Positions 34,513-45,900 of a DNA stretch of 64,000 bases are shown piece after piece. Below the pieces are notes generated by a model. It was not told the DNA's origin. It saw nothing but the letters and a program-made list of their open reading frames with translations, and ran no database searches. Each line of letters starts with the position of its first letter. Positions within the stretch are counted from its first letter, which is position 1. Source of the DNA: Topomyia yanbarensis (taxonomy: Eukaryota; Arthropoda; Insecta; Diptera; Culicidae); NCBI RefSeq assembly GCF_030247195.1, contig NC_080672.1, forward strand, positions 184,760,310 through 184,824,309, given 5' to 3'. The position numbers were made by a program, and so were the translations under genes.

Positions 34513-35349
34513 TTGTCACCCTTAGGTAGATATCCGTTTAAACATCTATGATTTCTCTCCAATGATCCGATTGTTTGGGGGTGGTATGCTGTAGCGATTG
34601 TTTGTTTTATTTGTAGGTATTCACAAATCTTTTCAAGTACTTCGATTTTATATTCGGTTCCTTGATCTGATTGGGGTTCCAAAAAATTTCCGTATATTAA
34701 TATGAATTTCTCCACTAGATTTTTTGCTATTATGTTTGCTTCTTTGGTTTGAGTGGGTATCACTACGATGTATTTAGTTAATTCACATTGTATCGTTATT
34801 GCGTAGCAATTATTGTTGATTGTTTTTGGTAATGGGCCTATTGTATCTATGGATATTATTTCGAATGGTTTTGCTGGTGTATTGGTTATTATTTGTTTTT
34901 CTTTGGTATGTTTTATTATTTTGTTCTTTTTGCACGATTCACAGGCCTTTATGAATCGAGAAATAGATCCCTTCATGTCCTTCCAATTGTAATACTCTCT
35001 TATTTTCAGGTATAGTCGATGCTGTCCTATGTGTCCTCCCGTAGGGGTTTTATGGTGGTTTTTTAATATGTACTGTATCTCGCCAGGATCATTAATGAAC
35101 TTGTATGGTTGATACATTATTATTTGTATATTTTAAATTGTTTGTTTCGCTAGCGCTTTAAATGTTTCTATGGGTACCTCTTTAAATATTGTTTCGTTGT
35201 TCGCTATAGCGATTTTCTTCATTTGCATCTTATTCATTTCTTGTTCCAATGCGGAAAGTGTGAACTCTAGAGTTTTTCTTCCACTTATATATATGTTGTG
35301 ATACTGTTTATCAATTTTTTCATTTGCGTGACTTTGTATATATTGAATA
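34513..35349 (-). pseudogene. Ty3/gypsy pol: connection segment and integrase zinc + catalytic core
   Basis: One frame with a single stop at about 35133. The first part (NIQYIQSHANEK ... FKEVPIETFKALAKQTI) is the RNase H to integrase connection. The second (35117-34513) has the zinc motif H22/H29 with C59-ESC62. The catalytic triad is D91 (ISIDTIGPLP), D151 (QSDQGTEYK) and E187 (GSLERNHRCLN), with exactly 35 residues between D151 and E187. AYHPQTIGSLERNH is typical of gypsy integrases. After RCLNGYL the frame enters unrelated sequence (filler and foldback). Catalytic residues are intact but the gene is broken. Confidence 0.9.
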
Positions 35350-35353
35350 TTAA

Positions 35354-35702
35354 CCCTCAAAAAGGCACGCGGGTCTCAGAGGCCCGGCACGTTACAATTT
35401 TTTAGTTACAAAAAATTTGTATGCAGTATAAGCTTGGGCATGGAAATTTCGTCAAGTAGCTTTGAAATCTATAACTAAAATAAAGAATTGTGAAATTTTC
35501 ATCTATGGAGTGATGTGCAGCAATATTTGAATTTTTTACACGCACAAAAAGGCAAGCCGGGCCTGGCAGGCCCGGTGTGCATGCAATATTTACCAGGAAT
35601 ACTACGGGTTTTATACATTAATATTTATCTAAAAAAACATTTTGATGAGTTCATCTCCATATTAGCAGGTTTTTGTCAAGCTTTAATTGATTTTATCTTT
35701 TT
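35354..35702. mobile_element. Half of a TTAA-type MITE (TTAACCCTC end) with GGCCCGG repeats
   Basis: TTAA at 35350-35353 is followed by CCCTCAAAAAGGCACGCGGG and CAGAGGCCCGGCACG. A second, similar block (ACAAAAAGGCAAGCCGGGCC, 35544) lies 180 bp on. This is a piggyBac-like end. No GAGGGTTAA partner was found to the right; the culicine repeat at 35703 begins instead. Confidence 0.6.
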
Positions 35703-36060
35703 ACCTTTTTACATTTCTTATAAAAGAAATGTATAGAATTCGCTCAAACTTTCAAGATTTTTTCTGAGGCCCGGAGGGCCGAGTCTTATATATCAATCGA
35801 CTCAACTCGACGGTTTGGGACAATGTATGTGTGCGTATGTCTGTGTGTATGTAACGGACAAACTCTCATTCGTGTTTTTCAGCAATGGCTGAACCGATCT
35901 TATCCAAGCCAATTTTAAATGAAAGACCTATCAAACAGTAAGAACGCTATTTATTTGTTTTTGATTCTGATGTTTAGTTTCCAAGATATGTTTGAATGTG
36001 TAAAAATGGCGTATTCGCAGTTTTTTTTTTTATTTTTAAGCGGAAATTGACAACATAGAT
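35703..36060 (+). repeat. Culicine CCCGGAGGGCCGAG repeat, copy 2
   Basis: Same order as copy 1: ACATTTCTTATAAAAGAAATG, GAGGCCCGGAGGGCCGAGTC, ATCAATCGACTCAACTCGAC, a TGTGTGTATG run, CAGCAATGGCTGAACCGATC. Confidence 0.8.
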
Positions 36061-37014
36061 TAACTATTTATATATTTTAGGCAGCTCACACGAATACCTT
36101 TTGAACAAGCCATAGATTGTTGAAATCGGACTATTATCAAAAGAGATATTTAACATTAAATGCGGACGAAAGATTTTTATCATTTCCCATAGCCAGAAAT
36201 ATGACCAAAAACATGTAATCTATTATTAACGCCAAAACGGCTTATTTTAGGTATATAGTATCTTCGGAGAATTTAATGAAAGCAATATGCCCTTTCTTTT
36301 GGTATTGCGCTTTTGCTGAATAATCCCCCTATGAGTGAGCTATTTTCACAAATTTTCTTGAAAGTGATTATATCGAAATGATGCCTTCAGCAAATTTGTA
36401 GCTCTTACTTTTGCGAATAACTTGACTGAAGACTTCAAATATCTATTTTGAATACTTTAAAAGTTATGGCTTGTTGTTTGTTGATTACTCTTTGCCGCCT
36501 ATTTATTGTTCAATATAGCAATAATCCATTTAAATAAGCCAAACATTATTTTGATAAAACAAATTTTGTATTTCATTTTTCCCCACCACACCAAAAAAAA
36601 TATTGGATTGAATTTGAAAATTTATTGATGCTGACTGATTTAATTCAATATTACAATAACAATTATCTGATCCGTACATTGATAACCTGTTGTTGTAAAT
36701 ATCATAAGGGCTTTTGATAAATTGTCGGAATGGGGTCCTGATATGTAACTGAGCTATTGGTCTTGATTTCACAGTTGTCTAATAGCATCAATATCAAATT
36801 CCTGCCTGAAAACATTCCAATAGAAAATTCCAGAATTCTGTAATCAATCATAATCCTCAGATTTCTTTTCAAATTGAGCTCGCTTTTGTAGAGATGTACT
36901 GTAATAAGGGTCTTTATTTCATAGGAAGCGAAGTTAAAATTGATTTAATGTCTATGAAACATAGAACTGCTCACCAAAAAAAAATGCATAACTTTCAACA
37001 TTTGCTAAAAATGT
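36061..37014. other. Unassigned AT-rich DNA
   Basis: No coding motifs or repeat structure were recognised; may include more of the body of the culicine repeat. Confidence 0.35.
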
Positions 37015-37500
37015 TTTTGCCTTTTTCATTCACTCTAAAATTCGTCAATCTAATCCCAATCCGGAGGGCCGAGTGTCATATGCCAATCGACTCAGTTCGT
37101 CGAGATCGGAAAATGTCTGTGTGTGGAAAAAAATGTGACCTCTGTTTCTCAGAGATGGCTAGACCGATTTGCACAAATGAAAGGTACAACCTTCCCATCG
37201 GCTGCTACTGAATTTTTTATTGATTGGACTTCCGGTTCCGGAGTTAGGAGTTGAAGAGTGCAATCACACAGCAAATTCTCATATAAACTGAAATGAAAAA
37301 TTTTCAAAATCAAATTTGTATTTTTGATGCCAAATGACTTTAAAATGCATGAAACATTGAGATTTGATGTAAACTCAAAAAAAATGTTTGACAAAAATTG
37401 ACTTTTTTGGACTTTGGTACATTTTTGCCTTTCTCATATAGAAAGTTTATGCAATCACTCTAAAAATCGTCAATCATAACGGCCCGGAGGAAGTATGCAG
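37015..37500 (+). repeat. Culicine repeat, copy 3 plus the start of copy 4 (tandem, about 410-bp step)
   Basis: CCTTTTTCATTCACTCTAAA (37020) leads to CCGGAGGGCCGAGTGTCATA and GACTTCCGGTTCCGGAGTTA (about 37227). Then CCTTTCTCATATAGAAAG (37428) begins the next unit, with ACGGCCCGGAGG at 37480. The step between matching points is about 410 bp. Confidence 0.75.
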
Positions 37501-39300
37501 TGAGGGGTTGCTACTTTAAAATTAAAACTAGTTTAAAATTTCTTAATAAGTTCAAAATTCTCGGCAGGACCCGGACCTCCTGTATCTTTCTCTATAATCC
37601 GCCGCTGGTTTCAAGCGATGTTTCAGTATCACATAGTATCTCAAGATCGTGGCTGTCGATCCATTGTATGTATGTGCAAATCGTACTGAATATGTAATAT
37701 TCATTTCCACCATTGTATAACATAACCAGCCATGGAATCGTAGTCTGGACAAATGATAAAAGCACAATTGCACCACTAGGTGGATTAAAACAGGATTTTA
37801 TTTTGAGAATGCGTCGAGATGAGACGAAAACGTAATATGATTAATAACGAGGATAACACTTTCCGAATGTAGAGAGAAATTTATGAAAAATGACGATTTA
37901 CATTCAACTCTAGCAGGTCCTGATCGATTTTGATGAGCATTTGATTTTTGTTGTATGACCAATTATATGTATAGATCAAATGTTCAAAAACAGTAATTTA
38001 AGGTCAAGATAGCATCATTTTGAAACCGCCAATTTCGCAGGTTTAGTATCTTCGATGAGTTTTACAAACGTTAAACAGCGCATCATTTGATAAAATAATT
38101 TTGACGGTATATCGTCCAAGAAGTATTTATGGTGAATTTTCTCAGGTTAATATTCATGACTACAATAAAGTCTCAACAAATTCGCTAAAGACACGAACTC
38201 TGTTACTATTTTCTGAAAAATTAATTCTGCATAATTTTAAAACTTCAAAAATTACGGTTTCGGAATTATGCCGCTTGGACAGTAAGATCGATTTTCACCA
38301 AACCCCCACCAAACTGAATTTCTGGCTACGCCGCTGACTTCAAGTAAGTAGAAACAAAGTCGTTCTACACTGGTTCACAAGAAACTTCTTCGAATGCTGA
38401 ATATCTATTATAATACATTTAAATTCCCGATTTTATCAGCCAAATATGAACATATGTTTGATGGGCTCTAGCAGACGAACTAGACTGAATTCGAGTAAAT
38501 CATCAGTAAATATCATGAAGATGGAAATATGCAAAAATAAAAGGTTCATCATAATCAGAAATAGTTATCAGACTACATCAAGGGACGGGAAGAATATTTT
38601 AACAGCTTCAGTTTATTATAAAGAAACAAAATTACCCGATTTAGTAAAAGTCCCCATTTTTCCAGCCTAAAATACGCTATGAGACTGATAAAAATGGGTC
38701 TTTATTGTATGTATTATTCACTGTGTTTCACATTAATAGGTACATTTCATTTTTGGGGATTTTTTATTGCATCGAACTACAACAATTTTTAGGTAGTTTT
38801 CAAGGGGTTATTTTATAGACTTCTTCCAAAATTTGGCGAACCTATTCCAATTCGTATACCAATTAGTTGGTATACTTAAGGGTTTATATGCTGCAGATAG
38901 AGAAAATACTGAAATTTTTTGAAGGTTACCGAAAAGTTTCGTGAAAATGAAAATTCCAGTAATGATGATGATTTTCCCAAACGGTTCGTTTTCGAGAGGT
39001 TTTTATTTGTTCTTTGGCATTAGGATTAGCGGTAATAATTCAAATCAAGGATACTACTGGGAAGTCACCTTTAGAAAAAATCGATGTCGAAGTAAAATTT
39101 GGAACTATGCACGCATGCACTTCAGAGATAGCGTGATATCAGGAACTGCGATTTCATTTCAACACTTTTTTGTGAAAAGGGCGATACTTACAAATGTAAA
39201 CATAAGGCTTTTTTCATACATGCGAATGAGGGCTTTGAAACGCAGTAAATTAACCTAAAAATTTGGATTCTACGATATTGCTTTCTTAAACTACAGCAAA
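37501..39300. other. No gene recognised
   Basis: Open frames of 65-105 codons lack motifs. CCCGATTTTATCAGCC near 38411 matches the centre of the 2.58-kb foldback (33141). GACTGATAAAAATGGGTCTT (38682) resembles its complement, so a related short repeat may span about 38405-38705. Confidence 0.4.
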
Positions 39301-39310
39301 AAATACAACG

Positions 39311-39593
39311 GGCGAAACTGTATTTTTGTTTGTTTATTTAAAGTTTCGCCTTCCACGCTCCATGCAAACAAACAGGCGATACTTTTTTGCTAGCAGTTTA
39401 GAGGCGAAACTGTTATTTTCGTATTTTTTTTTTAGGATTATCAAGCTGATACCAGCTGTAAATAGTAACAATGATCGCTATTGAAAAAACACGGACGAAA
39501 TCGGTGGTGTAAAACGGTAGTTATTGTAAAAAACGTAAAGGCGATACTTCAATGCTGATAGTAAAAGTAAACAATCGCCAAAGGGGCGATACT
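39311..39593. repeat. Cluster of six GGCGAWACT motifs in a MITE-like segment
   Basis: GGCGAAACT or GGCGATACT occurs at 39311, 39375, 39403, 39540 and 39585, and the complement AGTTTCGCC at 39342. Mixed orientation in 280 bp of otherwise AT-rich DNA suggests an internally repetitive small element. Ends not found. Confidence 0.5.
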
Positions 39594-39619
39594 ATCATTT
39601 TGTCAATTTCAATAGCAAA

Positions 39620-39987
39620 AACAAATTTTAGTTTAATAATTTCAAATACTTTATGAAGTTTTTGGTTTCGATCACTGAATCATGCAGTCTAGGATGTAAA
39701 AAACACAATAGTTCTTAAATAGGAAATAAAATCAAGTCTGGAAATATTCACTGTTGATTTTCTTTGAATGGAATCACTGCTAGTATCACCCTTTTCAAGA
39801 AAAAGCGTTGATTTCTTAGTTCTCATTCGCGTTGGAAATTTGAGTAAAGTATAAACTTCAAATCGATTCAAAAATAATTTCGATTTGTTTGGCTCAGTAC
39901 AATATATAACCGCTTTAGGAAAATTCAGTTTTAACACCACAATGCATTGATCGAGGAATTTGGATATTTTAGTAACACAGCATTAGC
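39620..39987. other. Nothing recognised
   Basis: AT-rich spacer up to the first satellite unit. Confidence 0.35.
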
Positions 39988-42900
39988 AAAAATATTTAAT
40001 TTTTTTTGAGAATATCAGGAAATCATCGAGTTCCAATGAAGCGGATCTGTTGCGAGGGGTCTCAAGAACGATTCAAAATAATTGGTTTGTAGTTTTTCTA
40101 CATAAAACTCTTATCCTCCGTTTCTTCCCAAATCAAGCTCAAGAAAATCTATGAACACACTTGAAATATATTTGAAAATTCAAAAATATTTAATTTTTTT
40201 GAGAATATCAGGAAATCATCGAGTTCCAATGAAGCGGATCTGTTGCGAGGGGTCTCAAGAACGATTCAAAATGATTGGTTTGTAGTTTTTCTACATAAAA
40301 CTCTTATCCTCCATTTTTTCCCAAAGCAAGTTCAAGAAAATCTATGAAAACACTTGAAATATATTTGAAAATTCAAAAATATTTAATTTTTTTGAGAATA
40401 TCAGGAAATCATCGAGTTCCAATGAAGCGGATCTGTTGAGTGGGGTCTCAAGAACGATTCAAATTGATTGGTTTGTAGTTTTTCTACAAAAAACTATTAT
40501 CCTCCGTTTTTCCCAAGGCAAGTTCGAGAAAATCTATGAAAACACTTGAAATATATTTGAAAATTCAAAAATATTTAATTTTTTTGAGAATATTAGGAAA
40601 TCATCGAGTTTCAATGAAGCGGATCTGTTGCGTGGGGTCTCAAGAACGATTCAAAATGATTGGTTTGTAGTTTTTCTACATGAAACTCTTATCCTCCGTT
40701 TTTTCCCAAGGAAAGTTCAAGAAAATCTATGAAAACACTTGAAATAAATTTGAAAAATTAAAAATATTTAATTTTTTGAGAATATCAGGAAATCATCGAG
40801 TTCCACTGAAGCGGATCTGTTGAGTAAGGTCTCAAGAGCTATTTGAAATGATTGGCTTGTAGTTTTTCTTCATAAAACTCTTATCCTCCGTTTTTTCCCA
40901 AAGCAAGTTCAAGAAAATCTATGAAAACACTTGAAATATATTTGAAAATTCAAAAATATTTAATTTTTTGAGAATATCAGGAAATCATCGAGTTTCAATG
41001 AAGCGGATCTGTTGCGTGGGGTCTTAAGAACGATTCAAAATGATTGGTTTGTAGTTTTTCTACATAAAACTCTTATCCTCCGTTTTTTTCCCAAGGCAAG
41101 TTCGAGAAAATCTATGAAAACACTTGAAATATATTTGAAAATTCAAAAATATTTAATTTTTTTGAGAATATTAGGAAATCATCGAGTTTCAATGAAGCGG
41201 ATCTGTTGCGTGGGGTCTCAAGAACGATTCAAAATGATTGGTTTGTAGTTTTTCTACATGAAACTCTTATCCTCCGTTTTTTCCCAAGGAAAGTTCAAGA
41301 AAATCTATGAAAACACTTGAAATATATTTGAAAAATTAAAAATATTTAATTTTTTGAGAATATCAGGAAATCATCGAGTTCCACTGAAGCGGATCTGTTG
41401 AGTAAGGTCTCAAGAGCTATTTGAAATGATTGGCTTGTAGTTTTTCTTCATAAAACTCTTATCCTCCGTTTTTCCCAAAGCAAGTTCAAGAAAATCTATG
41501 AAAACACTTGAAATATATTTGAAAATTCAAAAATATTTAATTTTTTGAGAATATCAGGAAATCATCGAGTTTCAATGAAGCGGATCTGTTGCGTGGGGTT
41601 TGAAGAACGATTCAAAATGATTGGTTTGTAGTTTTTCTACATAAAACTCTTATCCTCCGTTTTTTCCCAAGGCAAGTTCGAGAAAATCTATGAAAACACT
41701 TGAAATATATTTGAAAATTCAAAAATATTTAATTTTTTTGAGAATATCAGGAAATTGTAGAGTTTCAACGAAGCGGATCTGTTGCGTGGGGTCTTAAGAA
41801 TGATTCAAAATGATTGGTTTGTAGTTTTTCTACATAAAACTCTTATCCTCCAAGTTCAAGAAAATCTATGAAAACACTTGAAATATATTTAAAAATTCAA
41901 AAATATTTAATTTTTTTGAGAATATCAGGAAATCATCGAGTTCCAATGAAGCGGATCTGTTGAGTGGGGTCTCAAGAACGATTCAAATTGATTGGTTTGT
42001 AGTTTTTCTACAAAAAACTATTATCCTCCGTTTTTCCCAAGGCAAGTTCGAGAAAATCTATGAAAACACTTGAAATATATTTGAAAATTCAAAAATATTC
42101 AATTTTTTTGAGAATATCAGGAAATCATCGAGTTCCAATGAAGCGAATCTGTTACGAGGGGTCTCAAGAACGATTCAAAATTGGTTTGTAGTTTTTCTAC
42201 ATAAAACTCTTATCCTCCGTTTTTCCCAAGGCAAGTTCAAGAAAATCTATGAAAACACTTGAAATATATTTGAAAATTCAAAAATATTTAATTTTTTTGA
42301 GAATATCAGGAAATCATCGAGTTCCAATGAAGCGGATCTGTTGCGAGGGGTCTCAAGAACGATTCAAAATGATTGGTTTGTAGTTTTTCTACATAAAACT
42401 CTTATCCTCCATTTTTTCCCAAAGCAAGTTCAAGAAAATCTATGAAAACACTTGAAATATATTTGAAAATTCAAAAATATTTAATTTTTTTGAGAATATC
42501 AGGAAATCATCGAGTTCCAATGAAGCGGATCTGTTGAGTGGGGTCTCAAGAACGATTCAAAATGATTGGTTTGTAGTTTTTCTACATGAATCTCTTATCC
42601 TCCGTTTTTTCCCAAGGCAAGTTCAAGAAAATCTATGAAAACACTTGAAATATATTTGAAAATTCAAAAATATTTAATTTTTTTGAGAATATCAGGAAAT
42701 CATCGAGTTTCAATGAAACAGATCTGTTGAGTGGGGTCTCAAAAACGATTCAAATTGATTGGTTTGTAGTTTTTCTACATAAAACTCTTATCCTCCAAGT
42801 TCAAGAAAATCTATGAAAACACTTGAAATATATTTGAAAATTCAAAAATATTTAATTTTTTTGAGAATATCAGGAAATCATCGAGTTCCAATGAAGCGGA

Positions 42901-45900
42901 TCTGTTGAGTGGGGTCTCAGGAACGATTCAAATTGATTGGTTTGTAGTTTTTCTACATAAAACTCTTATCCTCCGTTTTTTCCCAAGTCAAGTTCAAGAA
43001 AATCTATGAAAACGCTTGAAATATATTTGAAAATTCAAAAATATTTAATTTTTTTGAGAATATCAGGAGATCATGGAGTTCCAATGAAACGGATCTGTTG
43101 CAAGGGGTCTCAAGAACGATTCAAAATAGGTTTGTAGTTTTTCTACATAAAACTCTTATCCTCCATTTTTTCCCAAGGCAAGTTCAAGAAAATCTATGAA
43201 AACACTTGAAATATATTTAAAAATTCAAAAATATTTAATTTTTTTGAGAATATCAGGAAATCATCGAGTTCCAATGAAGCGGATCTGTTGAGTGAGGTCT
43301 CAAGAACGATTCAAAATGATTGGTTTGTAGTTTTTCTACATGAATCTCTTATCCTCCGTTTTTCCCAAGGCAAGTTCAAGAAAATCTATGAAAACACTTG
43401 AAATATATTTGAAAATTCAAAAATATTTAATTTTTTTGAGAATATCAGGAAATCATCCAGTTCCAATGAAACGGATCTGTTGAGTGGGGTCTCAAGAACG
43501 ATTCAAAATGATTGGTTTGTAGTTTTTCTACATGAATCTCTTATCCTCCGTTTTTTCCCAAGGCAAGTTCAAGAAAATCTATGAAAACACTTGAAATATA
43601 TTTGAAAATTCAAAAATATTTAATTTTTTTGAGAATATCAGGAAATCATCGAGTTCCAATGAAGCGGATCTGTTGAGTGGGGTCTCAAGAACGATTCAAA
43701 TTGATTGGTTTGTAGTTTTTCTACATAAAACTCTTATCCTCCGTTCTTTCTCAAGGCAAGTTCAAGAAAATCTATGAAAACACTTGAAATATATCTGAAA
43801 ATTTAAAAATATTTAATTTATTTGAGAATATCAGGAAATCATCGAGTTCCAATGAAGCGGATCTGTTGAGTGGGGTCTCAAGAACGATTCAAAATGATTG
43901 GTTTGTAGTTTTTCTACATAAAACTCTTATCCTCCGTTTTTCCCAAGGCAAGTTCAAGAAAAAATATGAAAACACTTGAAATATATTTGAAAATTCAAAA
44001 ATATTTAATTTTTTGAGAATATCAGGAAATCATCGAGTTCCAATGAAGCGGATTTGTTGAGTGGGGTCTCAAGAGCTATTTAAAATGATTGGTTTGTAGT
44101 TTTTCTACATAAAACTCTTATCCTCCGTTTTTTCCCAAGGCAAGTTCAAGAAAATCTATGAAAACACTTGAAATATATTTGAAAATTCAAAAATATTTAA
44201 TTTTTTTGAGAATATCAGGAAATCATCGAGTTCCAATGAAGCGGATCTATTGAGTGGGGTCTCTAGAACGATTCAAAACGATTGGTTTGTAGTTTTTCTA
44301 CATAAAACTCTTATCCTCCGTGTTTTTTCCCAAGGCAAGTTCAAGAAAATCTATGAAAACACTTGAAATATATTTGAAAATTCAAAAATATTTAATTTTT
44401 TTGAGAATATCAGGAAATCATCGAGTTCCAATGAATCGGATCTGTTGAGTGGGGTCTCAAGAACGATTCAAAATGATTGGTTTGTAGTTTTTCTACATAA
44501 AACTCTTATCCTCCATTTTTCCCAAGGCAAGTTCAAGAAAATCTATGAAAACACTTGAAATATATTTGAAAATTCAAAAATATTTAATTTTTTTTTTGAG
44601 AATATCAGGAAATCATTGAGTTCCAATGTAGCGGATCTGTCGCGAGGGGTTTGAAGAACGATTCAAAATGATTGGTTTGTAGTTTTTCTACATGAAACTC
44701 TTATCCTCCGTTTTTTCCCAAGGCAAGTTCAAGAAAATCTATGAAAACACTTGAAATATATTTGAAAATTCAAAAATATTTAATTTATTTGAGAATATCA
44801 GGAAATCATCGAGTTCCAATGAATCGGATCTGTTGAGTGGGGTCTCAAGAACGATTCAAATTGATTGGTTTGTAGTTTTTCTACATAAAACTCTTATCCT
44901 CCGTTTTTTCCCAAGGCAAGTTCAAGAAAATCTATAAAAACACTTGAAATATATTTGAAAATTCAAAAATATTTAATTTTTTTGAGAATATCAGGAAATC
45001 ATCGAGTTCCAATGAAGCGGATCTGTTGAGTGGGGTCTTAAGAACGATTCAAATTGATTGGTTTGTAGTTTTTCTACATAAAACTCTTATCAAGAAAATC
45101 TATGAAAACACTTGCAATATATTTGAAAATTCAAAAATATTTAATTTTTTTGAGAATATCAGGAAATCATCGAGTTCCAATGAAGCGGATCTGTTGCGAG
45201 GGGTCTCAATAACGAGTCAAAATGATTGGTTTGTAGTTTTTCTACATAAAACTCTTATCCTCCATTTTTTCCCAAGGCAAGTTCAAGAAAATCTATGAAA
45301 ACACTTGAAATATATTTGAAAATTCAAAAATATTTAATTTTTTTTTGAGAATATCAGGAAATCATTGAGTTCCAATGTAGCGGATCTGTCGCGAGGGGTT
45401 TGAAGAACGATTCAAAATGATTGGTTTGTAGTTTTTCTACATGAAACTCTTATCCTCCGTTTTTTCCCAAGGCAAGTTCAAGAAAATCTATGAAAACACT
45501 TGAAATATATTTGAAAATTCAAAAATATTTAATTTATTTGAGAATATCAGGAAATCATCGAGTTCCAATGAATCGGATCTGTTGAGTGGGGTCTCAAGAA
45601 CGATTCAAATTGATTGGTTTGTAGTTTTTCTACATAAAACTCTTATCCTCCGTTTTTTCCCAAGGCAAGTTCAAGAAAATCTATAAAAACACTTGAAATA
45701 TATTTGAAAATTCAAAAATATTTAATTTTTTTGAGAATATCAGGAAATCATCGAGTTCCAATGAAGCGGATCTGTTGAGTGGGGTCTTAAGAACGATTCA
45801 AATTGATTGGTTTGTAGTTTTTCTACATAAAACTCTTATCAAGAAAATCTATGAAAACACTTGCAATATATTTGAAAATTCAAAAATATTTAATTTTTTT

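Larger units (their letters stand above)
26340..35349 (-). mobile_element. Ty3/gypsy (17.6/297-like) pol remnant split into three by two foldback elements
   Basis: Read from right to left on the minus strand: connection and integrase core (35349-34513), integrase C-terminal linker (31871-31524) and GPY/F end (26516-26340). The gaps are exactly the two foldback elements, plus about 80 bp of unexplained filler (34437-34512). The element itself is cut at its 5' side by a TTAA-type MITE at 35350. Reverse transcriptase, protease, gag and LTRs of this copy are not in the window. Confidence 0.8.
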
